From JAJXSS01 sp964547135 (GTDB taxonomy: Bacteria > Planctomycetota > Phycisphaerae > Phycisphaerales > Phycisphaeraceae): a DNA stretch of 64,000 nt. Within the stretch, counting starts at the first letter, position 1, and every line of letters begins with the position of its first letter. Both the position numbers and the translations under genes were made by a program. The notes under the pieces are model-generated. The model had not been told where the DNA came from and did not search any database. It saw only the letters and a list, made by a program, of their open reading frames with translations. Shown in pieces: positions 17,592 through 27,193 of the stretch. Where the stretch lies: NCBI GenBank assembly GCA_964547135.1, contig CAZJMK010000001.1, forward strand, positions 1 through 64,000, given 5' to 3'.

Positions 17592-20500
17592 TCAAAAGTC
17601 GAGCGTACCCAGCCAGGCTTGGCGCAAGTCACTCAGTTTCAACTGTGCCAATCGGCCATGCTGACGGCAACGCACGGTCAGTTCATCATGCGCCGCAAAT
17701 CGACCTATTTGACCAAACGCGATGCCCGATTGTCGTAAGGTTTTGGCAAGTGCGTCCCACTCGGCTGGCCGCACCTCCAGCAGGTATCGACTGGGGGACT
17801 CGGCAAAGCAGGCGGTGAGGTCGTCCAGTTCACGTTCGACGGGCAGGCCGTCGAGGTCGATGTCAAGGCCCAGGTTTCCGGCAAAGGCCATTTCCGCCGC
17901 TGCCACGAGCAGGCCGCCTTCACTGCAATCGTGGGCGGATTGGACCAACCCCTGATGAATCAGGTCGGCCACGGTCTGCGCGGTTTGCGGGCCTTGCTGT
18001 AAATCGACATGCGAAATGCGCTGGTCCAGCGAAGCGTTGCCGGTGATTTGCAGGTAGTGCGAACCGCCCATGTTGCTGGTGGTTTGGCCGACGATGATGA
18101 GCAGGTTGCCCGCAGCCTTGGCGTCCATGGTGCGACATTGGCGTACATCCGGCACCATGCCCAGCCCGGTGACTAGCAACGTCGGCGGAATGGCGATGAT
18201 GCGTCCGTCTTCCGTGGTGAATTGATTGCTGAGGCTGTCTTTGCCCGATACAAACGGCGTGCGATACGCCAAGGCCCCGTCATAACAAGCCTCGGCTGCG
18301 CGCACCAGCGAACCCAAATGGCGCGGGTCGCTGCCGGGGTCGCACTTGGGCCAGCAGAAGTTGTCCAATATCGCAATACCACCACCCTTGTTCACTGCAG
18401 GTTCCGCTCCGACGCAAACCAGGTTGCGCACACATTCATCAATCGCTGCGAGCGTCGCCCAGTACGAATCGCCCCCAATGGTTTTTTCACCCAGCGAGGG
18501 TGCCAAGCCGCAGGCCAATGCGATGCCGCGGGTGCTGGTGAGTTTGGGGCGAAGGACCGAGGCATCGGAAGGGCCGTCTTGCTGCGGACCGACCAGCGGT
18601 TTGATGACCGAACCGCCCTGCACTTCGTGGTCATATTGACGGATGATCCAATGTTTACTGGCGATGTTGGGGTGCGCCAGCAGAGACAACAAAGTTGAAC
18701 CTACGTTATTTGAAACGACATTGGTTGTTGGCGCTGCTGCGATCACGTTGGCAGCGGGTACAGTCGTCGGCGACCAGGCAGCCTCACGGGTGGGCGTGGG
18801 GATGCCGTCGTGCAAAAAGTGCATCGACAATTGGCCGACCTGTGTGCCTTGATAATGCAACGTGAGTACGGGTTGGTGGTGTTGATCGACGCAGCCGAAC
18901 TCGCCCAGGTCGCAAAAATCGACATCCTCCGCTGCACACAGGGCGCGTAATTTTTCCAGGTTGTGCGTCGGCACCGCCAGCACCATGCGTTCCTGCGCTT
19001 CGCTGATCCAAATTTCCGTGTACGACAAGCCCTGATATTTCAAAGGAGCGCGATCCAGGTGCACCGTGGCACCAAGGTCTTTGCCCATTTCGCCCACCGC
19101 ACTGGAGAACCCACCGGCCCCGCAGTCGGTGATCGCATTGAACAGCGGTTGGCCGACACTGCCATCGTCATTATGCGGGTCACGGGCCTGCAAAATCACA
19201 TCGAGGGTTTTTTTCTGCGTGATGGCGTTGCCGATCTGCACCGCGTGGCTGAACTCGTCGGCATGGGTGTCGGTCAACTCGGCACTGGAAAACGTCGCAC
19301 CATGAATGCCGTCACGACCGGTCGCTCCGCCCAGGGCAATGATGTGATCGCCCGGCTGGGTTTTTCCGAAACATTTATCCAGTGGAATCAAGCCCACGCA
19401 GCCGCAATAGACCAAGGGGTTGCCCAGATAATCAGGGTGAAAATAGACCGCCCCGTTGACGGTTGGAATGCCCATGCGGTTGCCGTAGTCGCGCACCCCG
19501 GCCACGACCTGCTGCAAAATCCGCTGCGGGTGAATGATGCCTTTGGGAAGTTCGAATTTCGAATTTCGAATTTCGAATTTTTCAGAATCAACTTTGACTG
19601 GTGCAACACAGAACACATCGGTATTGGCGATGGGTTTGGCGGCAAGGCCGGTGCCCATGACATCGCGGATGCACCCGCCGATGCCCGTGGCCGCTCCGCC
19701 GTAGGGTTCAATCGCGCTGGGGTGGTTGTGCGTTTCCACCTTGATGCAAACTGCGTCGCTGTCGTCGAAACGCACGATGCCGGCGTTGTCCTTGAACACA
19801 CTCACGCACCAGTTGCCAAACTCAGGCAGCTTCATCAATTCATGCGTCGCTGCGGCAACGGTGCATTTGAGCAGGTTGGCAATGGTCACCGAACCATCAG
19901 GGTTGATCGTGTGCCCGGGGCGATTTTGAAAGTTAAGCGAAAGTGTATTTGTCGATGAAAGCCTAGGCATTGCCCCCCCGGAAATGCCTGGGGGCTGGCT
20001 GGTTTCACGGTAGGTGATGGTGCTTTTGAGGGTTTTATGAACGCAGTGCTCGCTCCAGGTTTGAGCCAGCGTTTCCAGTTCGATGTCCGTCGGCTCACGG
20101 TCCAGGCTGCGAAAGTGATCGCGCACCGCACGCATTTCATCGAGGGATAAAAACAGGTGCGCTTCCCGCGACATTTTCATAAGTGCCGCATCATCCAACT
20201 CACGCAAAGGAATATGCCTCAGGGACACCTGATAAGCCGAGCCTTGCGGAAACTGCGTCGGCACAAAGGGCGCGGTGTGCAGGTCCTGAATCACCGGGTT
20301 GGCCAATTGTCGCAGGGCGAATTGTTTGGCTGATTCACGCACCGCTTCATCGGGGGCTTGTGTCAGTTGCAGGTCGTAACGAAAACCGGTGCGCACATCG
20401 ACTTGCTCAATGGTTAGTTCGGGCAGCATTTCCGCAATCGCGTTGCGGGTCGATTGGGCCACCGGGTCCATCACCCCCGGCTGATAATGCACTTCCAAAC

Positions 20501-20786
20501 ACAACGCATCCTCACGCACCGGCTCCGCCCCCAGCACGGCAACCTGATTCACCGAATCAGCCAATAGTTCGTGCGCGATTTTTTCAGCAGCCTGCGGGTC
20601 CAGCGCAGCCTGAATCAGGTACACCCGGGCACTGCGCACCTGCTGCACAGGCAGCCCATGTGCTTGTGCCTGATGTTGCACATGGCCGGCAAGCGGGTCG
20701 ATTTCACCTTCACGCGGGCGCACCTCGATGCGTACCACGGTGATGGCGGGTTGAACAGCGATTGCGATGTTGGAGGAGTCGGTCAT
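17592..20786 (-). CDS. purL: Phosphoribosylformylglycinamidine synthase, PurS-PurL fusion
   Basis: Fourth step of purine synthesis: FGAR + glutamine-derived ammonia + ATP to FGAM. The 1064-residue protein starts with about 165 residues that look like two tandem PurS-type halves (VVRIEVRPREGEIDPLAGHV; LCLEVHYQPGVMDPVA). PurL proper follows, with ETHNHPSAIEPYGGAATGIGG near residue 350, GNRMGIPTVNGAVYF, GGATGRDGIHGATFSSAEL, DCGAGGFSSAVGEMG near 570, and DCSEGGLLVAAAEMAF near 945. There is no C-terminal glutaminase, so a separate PurQ is expected. Around residues 400-411 the stretch SEKFEIRNSKFE replaces a normally short loop before LPKGIIHPQRI; it is encoded by the intergenic TTCGAATT repeat (19551-19582). 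The frame stays open, so the protein is probably functional. Confidence 0.95.
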   Translation of the reverse strand: MTDSSNIAIAVQPAITVVRIEVRPREGEIDPLAGHVQHQAQAHGLPVQQVRSARVYLIQAALDPQAAEKIAHELLADSVNQVAVLGAEPVREDALCLEVHYQPGVMDPVAQSTRNAIAEMLPELTIEQVDVRTGFRYDLQLTQAPDEAVRESAKQFALRQLANPVIQDLHTAPFVPTQFPQGSAYQVSLRHIPLRELDDAALMKMSREAHLFLSLDEMRAVRDHFRSLDREPTDIELETLAQTWSEHCVHKTLKSTITYRETSQPPGISGGAMPRLSSTNTLSLNFQNRPGHTINPDGSVTIANLLKCTVAAATHELMKLPEFGNWCVSVFKDNAGIVRFDDSDAVCIKVETHNHPSAIEPYGGAATGIGGCIRDVMGTGLAAKPIANTDVFCVAPVKVDSEKFEIRNSKFELPKGIIHPQRILQQVVAGVRDYGNRMGIPTVNGAVYFHPDYLGNPLVYCGCVGLIPLDKCFGKTQPGDHIIALGGATGRDGIHGATFSSAELTDTHADEFSHAVQIGNAITQKKTLDVILQARDPHNDDGSVGQPLFNAITDCGAGGFSSAVGEMGKDLGATVHLDRAPLKYQGLSYTEIWISEAQERMVLAVPTHNLEKLRALCAAEDVDFCDLGEFGCVDQHHQPVLTLHYQGTQVGQLSMHFLHDGIPTPTREAAWSPTTVPAANVIAAAPTTNVVSNNVGSTLLSLLAHPNIASKHWIIRQYDHEVQGGSVIKPLVGPQQDGPSDASVLRPKLTSTRGIALACGLAPSLGEKTIGGDSYWATLAAIDECVRNLVCVGAEPAVNKGGGIAILDNFCWPKCDPGSDPRHLGSLVRAAEACYDGALAYRTPFVSGKDSLSNQFTTEDGRIIAIPPTLLVTGLGMVPDVRQCRTMDAKAAGNLLIIVGQTTSNMGGSHYLQITGNASLDQRISHVDLQQGPQTAQTVADLIHQGLVQSAHDCSEGGLLVAAAEMAFAGNLGLDIDLDGLPVERELDDLTACFAESPSRYLLEVRPAEWDALAKTLRQSGIAFGQIGRFAAHDELTVRCRQHGRLAQLKLSDLRQAWLGTLDF
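19551..19582. repeat. TTCGAATT repeat inside purL
   Basis: Four units of TTCGAA(TT) in 32 bases, of the same type found between genes at 37422-37476 and 42421-42447. In the purL sense frame it codes KFEIRNSKFE without a stop. Confidence 0.85.
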
Positions 20787-20794
20787 GGTGGGGT

Positions 20795-20935
20795 GAATGA
20801 TAATGGATTATGGCTCTGTGGCCATGGATCATGGATAACTGATGATGGATAATGTTCAAACCCGGAGAAGGCAACCCTTGTAACTTTTCTGAACATCATC
20901 CTTTATCCATGATCCATCATCCATGGATGAACAAC
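20795..20935. repeat. GGATCATGGATAA-type inverted repeats between purL and beta-mannosidase
   Basis: Repeated units such as ATGGATCATGGATAACTGA appear upstream, and their reverse complement (TTATCCATGATCCATCATCC) downstream near 20900-20925. The two blocks can pair over about 25 bases. No gene is seen in this 160-bp space. Confidence 0.6.
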
Positions 20936-20948
20936 CCAAGGGTAAAGT

Positions 20949-23510
20949 TCAGCTTGATGACACCGCCAAGGGTTTGCCATAGGGATTGACACACGCCAGC
21001 ACCGGCGGCTGGGTGAGTGATTCGAGCGTCAGTGTTTGCGGGCTGTCGATGATGAACGTGACCGATTCGCCGGGCAACAGGGTCACCAGTTGATCGTCGA
21101 TGCGGGCATCCGGGTGCAGCCGATCGGGGAACACCGCCAGATCGCGCAACAACGTCGCTGCGTGAATTGTCAGCCGATGTTCACGCCCCTGCACCTTCAA
21201 CTCGGCCTTGTACTTCGGCTGCGGGTAACGCAGGTTTTTGTCCGCTTCAAAATACCACCAGGCGCGCTGCGCTGATGAACCACCACTGGTTTCCGCCAAT
21301 AACATTTCAAACGATGGGTCGCCGGCCTGTGCCAGTTCACCGGGCAAATGCAAGGCACGATTGCTGCGGGCAGGCACATCCAATGTCACCTGCATCTGTG
21401 CCAATGTTTTTCCGGTGAAATCCAATCGTCGCACCGTCAGCGCTTGTTGCCAGAGCGTGTCGTCATCATTGTGGGCATATAACGCAAGCGAAGCCTGCGG
21501 CTGATCGCTCTGTGGTTGAATGGTCAGCAAGCGCGGCGCGAAAAACTTTTTCGTGGCATACGCAAGCGGCTTGTAACGACCATCACCGTCGATGGCTGCC
21601 CAACTGGTCACCGGCCAGCAATCGTTGAGTTGCCAGTAAATCAGCCCCATGCAGACCGGGTGACGACTGCGGAACCACTCCACTCCCGTTGCCAAGGCCC
21701 GTGCCTGATTCAGTTGATACAAATAAAGCTGATCATCGAAATGGTCCGGCACATCGAACCACATCGACGCGAACTGATGAATTTTTTGCGTGCCATTGGG
21801 GCACTTCTGGTGATCTTCCATGGCCGGGGAACCAAAGCGTAAATCCTCCGGCTTGATCGCGCGCTTCAACGTCGCATACGTCGGCGGACCCTGAAACCCG
21901 AACTCGGAACAGAAGCGCGGCGAAACCTTGCGATACCCATCATAGTTTCCGCCGAACCATACCGACCAGACGTGCATGTTCCCGTGCGTCGGAATGTTGG
22001 GTGGTCGTCCGTTGCGATAGTTGTTGCCATCACCCGACCAGGGACTGGCCGGCCAATAGGGCCGCGTCGGGTCCAGTTCGCGCACTACCTTAGGTAACAG
22101 GTCAAAGTAAAACCCCGCCCCCCAACTGCGCTCGCCGATGTATTCCATCCAGGGTTTATTTTCATAAAACCATTCACGGTAACCCCACACATTTTCGTTG
22201 CACCCGTTCCAGAGCACCAGACTGGGATGACGTGACAAGCGTGCCACGTGATAGCGTGCTTCTTTTTCCACCAGTTCACGCAAGGGTTCTTCCGGGTACG
22301 CAGCACAGGCGAAAAGAAAATCCTGCCAGACCATGATGCCCAGTTCATCGCACAGGTCGTAAAACGTTTCGCACTCAAACACCCCGCCGCCCCAAACGCG
22401 GAGAATGTTCATGTTCAGGTCACAGGCCTGTCGCAGCCGCTGCTCCAGGCGCGTCGGGGCATGAGCACGGGGCAAAAAGCAATCATCGGGGATCCAATCC
22501 GCGCCCTTGGCGAAAATGTTTTTCCCGTTGACCTTGATGATCATGCGCTGGCCGATGTCGTCGGCTTGTGTGTCCAGTTCCACGGTGCGCAGGCCCACTC
22601 GCCCGAACCAGTGGTCCAGTTCGTTGCGTGCCTCGTCCACGACGATCAGGTTCAGGTGATACATCGGCTGCCTGCCGTAACCCCGCGGCCACCAAAGTTC
22701 GGGCTTATTCACATGCAGTGTCAGCACCACCTGATTTTCACCTGCGGGCACCATCTGCCGACAGGCAATGCGGGTCTGATCACCATGGGCTAGCAACGCC
22801 TCGACCGTCACCAGCCCATGATGCTTGCTCTGGGTCAGTTGCACATGCACTTGGACTGTCGCACCGGTTGCATCCGCCTGCGTCACCAGTGGCCGAACCG
22901 ATTCCACTCGGCTGACGCTCCAGGCTTCCAAATGCACCGGCTTCCATATGCCGCAGGTCACCAGCGCCGGCCCCCAGTCCCATCCGAAATTGCACGCCAT
23001 TTTGCGCAGGTGATAATGCGGCAGCGCCGGGTTGGTCCCGTTACCGGTGCAGGGCCAACTGCCACGTTTTTCCAGCATTTCACGCAGGTAACGCGCAGCC
23101 GAGGCAAAACGAATCACCAGTTCGTTCATGCCCGGTCGAACCCAAGGCTTGATCGCAATACGCTGAGGCAGGTGCATGTCATCGCTCTGCCCCAGGCGCT
23201 GACCATTGAGCGTGATCGTCGCCAGGGTGTCCAACCCGTCAAACACCAGGTCCAGGTACGCTTCATCGGTCAGTGAATCATCGACCTCAAAAGCGGTGCG
23301 ATATTCCCAATCGGTTTCGCCGATCCAGCGCAACGCCGCTTCGTGACGATCCAGGTACGGATCGGGGATGAGCTTTGCGGAAAGCAGATCGGTGTGAATG
23401 CAACCGGGCACTGTCGCGGCGATGTTGGTTTGTTGCAGGGCGGTAGGTACCTGCGTCAGATCGCCCACCGGGCGCACCGTCCAGCCATCGTGCAAGGCTT
23501 GTCGCAGCAT
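20949..23510 (-). CDS. Beta-mannosidase (GH2)
   Basis: An 853-residue GH2 enzyme of beta-mannosidase type. The N-terminal domain has ATVPGCIHTDLLSAKLIPDP near residue 32 and WEYRTAFEVDD, characteristic of beta-mannosidases. KMACNFGWDWGPALVTCGIW near residue 170 is another subgroup mark. The barrel contains LNMNILRVWGGGVFE, the acid/base Glu in LWNGCNENVWG (about E439) and the nucleophile in RFCSEFGFQG (about E536). It releases mannose from the non-reducing ends of beta-manno-oligosaccharides. No signal peptide is present, so it probably acts on imported oligosaccharides. The upstream space 23511-23657 holds only repeat-like GCGCGGACGCTTTGCGTCGG sequence. Confidence 0.9.
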   Translation of the reverse strand: MLRQALHDGWTVRPVGDLTQVPTALQQTNIAATVPGCIHTDLLSAKLIPDPYLDRHEAALRWIGETDWEYRTAFEVDDSLTDEAYLDLVFDGLDTLATITLNGQRLGQSDDMHLPQRIAIKPWVRPGMNELVIRFASAARYLREMLEKRGSWPCTGNGTNPALPHYHLRKMACNFGWDWGPALVTCGIWKPVHLEAWSVSRVESVRPLVTQADATGATVQVHVQLTQSKHHGLVTVEALLAHGDQTRIACRQMVPAGENQVVLTLHVNKPELWWPRGYGRQPMYHLNLIVVDEARNELDHWFGRVGLRTVELDTQADDIGQRMIIKVNGKNIFAKGADWIPDDCFLPRAHAPTRLEQRLRQACDLNMNILRVWGGGVFECETFYDLCDELGIMVWQDFLFACAAYPEEPLRELVEKEARYHVARLSRHPSLVLWNGCNENVWGYREWFYENKPWMEYIGERSWGAGFYFDLLPKVVRELDPTRPYWPASPWSGDGNNYRNGRPPNIPTHGNMHVWSVWFGGNYDGYRKVSPRFCSEFGFQGPPTYATLKRAIKPEDLRFGSPAMEDHQKCPNGTQKIHQFASMWFDVPDHFDDQLYLYQLNQARALATGVEWFRSRHPVCMGLIYWQLNDCWPVTSWAAIDGDGRYKPLAYATKKFFAPRLLTIQPQSDQPQASLALYAHNDDDTLWQQALTVRRLDFTGKTLAQMQVTLDVPARSNRALHLPGELAQAGDPSFEMLLAETSGGSSAQRAWWYFEADKNLRYPQPKYKAELKVQGREHRLTIHAATLLRDLAVFPDRLHPDARIDDQLVTLLPGESVTFIIDSPQTLTLESLTQPPVLACVNPYGKPLAVSSS

Positions 23511-23657
23511 GAGGTTTCTCGTTCTGGGTGATTGGGCAGAATATCACAATCAACCGTACAAAGTAACCCTGTGATTGCTTGATGTTTGGCGCGGACGCTT
23601 TGCGTCGGCGCACTGGTTAACGCAGCGACTTGGCGCGTTGTGAAGTTGTCCGCAGCA

Positions 23658-25202
23658 TCAATCGACCGTTGGCGGTGGTGTTGTTTGTTGTGCTTTTTCC
23701 AATGCTTTTTGTGCCGCCTGATGCAAGGGTTCACCCTTGGGCGATAGCCTGATGACGCGCTGCAAATCCTCCATGCTGGCCAGGGGTTGATTCATACGGA
23801 GCAACAGGTTGCCGCGTACCCAGTAACCCTCCGGCTGATTCGGCTCCAAGCGGATGGCTTCCTGCGCATCAGCCAGGGCTGCGCCCATTTCGCCCATTTG
23901 ATACAGCACCACGGCTCGGTTGGCGTGAAGGTTGCCGGATCGCGGGTCAAGGGCAAGGGCACGATCCAATTGCGCCAAAGCCTGACTCAAGTTTCCATGC
24001 TTGACCAGTTTTTGCGCACCGCGGCCAATCGCACCGGCATACAACATGTTTGGTCGCTCACGCATGAGTTGAATTTCCTCACGCAGTGGCGCGATGGCGA
24101 CACGATAACTCCACATCACATGCGTCGCTGGCAACGCCAGGTTCAGCAACAACAACATTGGCAACACCCACGCCGCCCAATTCATACGTTGTCGGATCAG
24201 CAGCACCGCCCCGGCCAGCATCATCGGCACAAACATCGACATCGACCGTGACATATCTCCCGCCACGAAAAGCGCCAAAACCAAAGTCACCACCATCACC
24301 GTCACCCACAACCCCACCCAACCCATTCGCCTCCGCCCCGGCCAAAGCAATATCGCGCAGGGAATCAATACCCACCCGCCACGTAAACCCATCCACCAGG
24401 CAGCGATGAAACGCCACTGCGGAACCTCGGACAATTCGTTCATATCAAACGGTTTGCCAACAGCCTCACCCATGCCCCGATCGATGCCCATCATTGTCAA
24501 TCCGCCACGAATACCCACCCAAGGCAGTAGCGCCAGTACCAGCCAGAATCCCTCCATCAAAAGGCGCTTCGATTGCCCTTGTTCAATATGTTCGAACATC
24601 ATCGCCCTGACCGTCAGCGCCAGCGGCAACGCCAGAACGAACCGTTCATCAACCCAGGGCACCAGTACACACGCCAATACGCCCCAGCCAATATGACGCA
24701 CAAAACTCACCGCCAATAACCCAAGCAATACCCACGCATCAAAGTACGTCAGCCAACCGGTCGCCACAAAAAACCATGAACTGGTGGCTGTCAGGGCGGT
24801 GACTCCCCAGGTGAGTATCCAACTTTTCGCTTCACGCTGCACGATGTGGGCCACCATCATCAGTGCCGGCACACAACCTACCATCGGCATGGCCAAAAAC
24901 CATGACTTGGGTAGCGACAAATAATGCCAGGGCAATACAAACAACAGCCGCCAGACGATGACATGGTTGCTGGGGCCTGGTTGATATCCCAGCGGATCAT
25001 CCAGCAGACGAAGTGTTTCAACAGCACGGTTGGTTTCCGGACTGGACCATGTTTCGGGAATATCAAGCCCCTGCCAGGCGATGAATCGCGGCGCAAAAAA
25101 AATGAGCACAATCACGGCTGCCGCCAAAGCACAAATCAGCAATTGCACCACATAGGTACTTCGTCTTGCGATCAAGTTTTTCGATGTGATGATGTCGGCC
25201 AT
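23658..25202 (-). CDS. Polytopic membrane protein with C-terminal TPR repeats
   Basis: About 514 residues. Some ten hydrophobic helices span residues 15-350 (VVQLLICALAAAVIVLIFFA; TYFDAWVLLGLLAVSF; WVTVMVVTLVLALFVAGDM). A soluble tail follows with two clear TPR units: GNLSQALAQLDRALALDPRS and GEMGAALADAQEAIRLEPNQ, then LASMEDLQRVIRLSPKG. The membrane part resembles glycosyltransferase-C-like or O-antigen-type membrane proteins in layout, but no catalytic motif is certain. It follows the GT2 gene on the same strand with a 30-bp gap, so a lipid-linked sugar pathway is a fair guess. The ATG at 25202 has GGGGTGAGG upstream. Confidence 0.75.
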   Translation of the reverse strand: MADIITSKNLIARRSTYVVQLLICALAAAVIVLIFFAPRFIAWQGLDIPETWSSPETNRAVETLRLLDDPLGYQPGPSNHVIVWRLLFVLPWHYLSLPKSWFLAMPMVGCVPALMMVAHIVQREAKSWILTWGVTALTATSSWFFVATGWLTYFDAWVLLGLLAVSFVRHIGWGVLACVLVPWVDERFVLALPLALTVRAMMFEHIEQGQSKRLLMEGFWLVLALLPWVGIRGGLTMMGIDRGMGEAVGKPFDMNELSEVPQWRFIAAWWMGLRGGWVLIPCAILLWPGRRRMGWVGLWVTVMVVTLVLALFVAGDMSRSMSMFVPMMLAGAVLLIRQRMNWAAWVLPMLLLLNLALPATHVMWSYRVAIAPLREEIQLMRERPNMLYAGAIGRGAQKLVKHGNLSQALAQLDRALALDPRSGNLHANRAVVLYQMGEMGAALADAQEAIRLEPNQPEGYWVRGNLLLRMNQPLASMEDLQRVIRLSPKGEPLHQAAQKALEKAQQTTPPPTVD

Positions 25203-25232
25203 CCGCCTCACCCCTGAATAGTTTGGCTCAAC

Positions 25233-26015
25233 TTACATCTGCGGCAGCTTGCGATAATCACCCCGACTGAAATACTTTTCCAGCCAGCAGTACAAAATGA
25301 TGAACAAATACCGGCTGCCCATTTCCTTGATCTTCAATTTCGCCACTCCGCTGCGACGATTGCGCCACGTGATCGGCAGCACCGTCCAGCTATACCCCCG
25401 CACCACCGTCTTCAACGGTAACTCGACCGTCAGATTGAAATGCGGCGATAAAAACGGCGTCAATCCGTCCAGCGTCGTCTTGCGATAAGCCTTGAACGCA
25501 TTGGTCGTGTCATTGAGCTTGATCCGAAACAATACGCGAATGAATAAATTGGCCCAGCGATTGAGCAGGTACTTGAGCCAGGGTTAATCGATCGTGCCGC
25601 CGCCTTTGATGAACCGACTGCCGAAAACCGCATCGTAACCTTCATTGAGTTTCTGCCAGTAACGCACCACATCCCGGCAGTCGTCCGACTCATCAGCCAT
25701 CATCACCACCATCGCATCGCCTCGTGCCTGTGCAAAACCATAGGTAATCGCCCGACCAAAACCATGCGGCCCCGGGTTTTGCACCGCATGGAGTGCCGGC
25801 AAACGGGTCTGCAATTCCTGCAAAATCGCCCAGGTGCGATCCTTGCTTCCATCGTCCACCACCACAATTTCATGCGGCACATCATGCAACCTCAACTCGA
25901 CGTGCAAATGCTCCACCGTCGAAGCAATGCAACCTTCTTCATCCCGTGCGGGAATCACCACCGACAATAAGGTGAGCTTGGGCGCATGCGGATTGGGCGG
26001 CAAAGAAATGGTCAT
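25233..26015 (-). pseudogene. Glycosyltransferase family 2 (dolichol-phosphate-mannose-synthase-like) with in-frame TAA
   Basis: The frame reads as a 260-residue GT2 enzyme. LSVVIPARDEEGCIASTVEH opens the GT-A fold, EIVVVDDGSKDRTW holds nucleotide-sugar Asp residues, VVMMADESDDCRD is the metal/DxD region near residue 110, and YDAVFGSRFIKGGGTID closes the first part. TAA at 25584-25586 then stands where relatives have Tyr (ID-Y-PWLKYLLNRW). The same frame continues intact through LFRIKLNDTTNAFKAYRKTT and KIKEMGSRYLFIILYC to 25233. It is a single-base nonsense change (TAT or TAC to TAA) or a sequencing error; all else is intact. Confidence 0.8.
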
Positions 26016-26080
26016 GGCATGTGGCCATGATTGTAACCAACCAGGTGAAATAAAACAGGTTACGAGTCAAACACACCATA

Positions 26081-26158
26081 TGACGCCGAGGGCTTCAGCC
26101 CCGGATATACCGCATCATCACACATTCAAGCATCCGGCCCTGAAGGGCTCGGCGTCAA
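26081..26158. repeat. GACGCCGAGGGCTTCAGCCC inverted repeat
   Basis: TGACGCCGAGGGCTTCAGCC at one end and CCTGAAGGGCTCGGCGTCA at the other pair as an inverted repeat around an AT-richer centre. It is the reverse orientation of the copies at 14055-14132 and 17487-17558. It separates the GT2 start from the coiled-coil gene end. Confidence 0.75.
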
Positions 26159-26194
26159 CCACTGAACGGTACAGGTGATTGCCTCCGACGCCGC

Positions 26195-26881
26195 TCACGC
26201 TGCGTTCTGGCTCGGCGGTGCCTGACGCAATAAATCCAACAACTCAAGGTATCGCACCGTTGGTTCATTCATGACCGTTTCTTCCGCCAACCTCGGCAAT
26301 GCCGTTTCTTTGGTCGATGAATCCACCGAGGTCGCCGTCACCACCGTCATCGGACGGGGCGTTACCGTCGGCATCACAGACCTGACCTGCACCGGTTGAC
26401 GACTCAGTTGCGTCGCTGCCTGACTGATCAACCGGGCCTGGTCCAGCAGCAACTCCGCCCGATTCATCATGCCCTCGACGCGCTCCGACATGCTCTGCCA
26501 CTGGGCCTGCAACTCACTCATCCGCTGATCGAGTACATCGAGTCGAGCGGCAAAATCATGTTCGACCTTGCCGATCCACTGATCGTAAGCGTGCAGGCTG
26601 CGGGTCATGTCCGTCTGCATCTGCTCACGAATGCCATCCTGTTCTTTGCGCAGTTGGTCGGCCAGGGCCTGATGCACCTGCGTCTGTTTCTGCGCATTTT
26701 CAAAAAGCTGCATACCCAGTGCCAGCCGTCGCTGTGCGTGTTCATGAAGCTGTTGCACAGCCAAGGCCTGTTCTTGTGCCGATAACGGCCCACGCTTCAC
26801 GCCCGGTAACGTCGGTCCAGCCTGATTCAGGTTCGCCTGAATTGAGTGTTTCGCCTGATTCACGGGTATCGCCTCAGCCAT
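26195..26881 (-). CDS. Coiled-coil protein of unknown function
   Basis: A 228-residue soluble protein, mostly long amphipathic helix rich in Gln, Glu, Arg and Leu (QEQALAVQQLHEHAQRRLAL; ADQLRKEQDGIREQMQTDM; LDVLDQRMSELQAQWQSMSE) between about residues 35 and 165. A Thr/Pro/Val-rich spacer and a short C-terminal helix (TVRYLELLDLLRQAPP) follow. No signal peptide and no family is recognised. The start at 26881 follows GGGGAAGGGAAA; longer in-frame extensions upstream are translations of the repeat cluster at 26962-27124 and are not credible. Confidence 0.65.
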   Translation of the reverse strand: MAEAIPVNQAKHSIQANLNQAGPTLPGVKRGPLSAQEQALAVQQLHEHAQRRLALGMQLFENAQKQTQVHQALADQLRKEQDGIREQMQTDMTRSLHAYDQWIGKVEHDFAARLDVLDQRMSELQAQWQSMSERVEGMMNRAELLLDQARLISQAATQLSRQPVQVRSVMPTVTPRPMTVVTATSVDSSTKETALPRLAEETVMNEPTVRYLELLDLLRQAPPSQNAA

Positions 26882-26961
26882 GGGTTTCCCTTCCCCAGCA
26901 AAAAACAGCCTTCCTGTTTCCATCATCGGCTCATCCACCGGGGCGACTCCAGTGCAATCTT

Positions 26962-27124
26962 CGTAGCCCAGCCGCCCTCGGCTGGGTTGACATGGCCGCC
27001 GAGGGTATCTGCGGGTGCCTGTGGGCAGACGCTTTGGGCTGCCCACAGTGAATCGCCTGTGGCACCCATTTAAACAAATCATCATTGGCAACCCCACCGC
27101 CGAGGGCGCCCCCGGGCGCGGTGC
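26962..27124. repeat. CCGCCCTCGGCTGGG / GTGGGCAGACGC / CCGCCGAGGGCG repeat cluster
   Basis: Three unit types lie in order. TAGCCCAGCCGCCCTCGGCT is at 26963-26989. TGCCTGTGGGCAGACGCTTT...CTGTGGCACCCA is at 27014-27068, an inverted pair at its ends. CACCGCCGAGGGCGCCCCCG...GCGGTGCCA is at 27102-27124. The same ordered set recurs at 28811-29100, and the first two at 47621-47722. Confidence 0.75.
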
Positions 27125-27193
27125 CACAAAAGCACATCGCTCCCTTCGGTACGTCGTGAATCACCCGAACGATCAAGGTATGCTGATCACATC

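Noticed and set aside
18963..19958. 331-codon plus-strand frame inside purL
   Set aside because: Antisense shadow of a fully conserved PurL; rich in His, Arg and Gln as expected from the reverse of a GC-rich gene.
26882..27127. N-terminal extension of the coiled-coil protein
   Set aside because: The extra codons are translations of the repeat cluster at 26962-27124.
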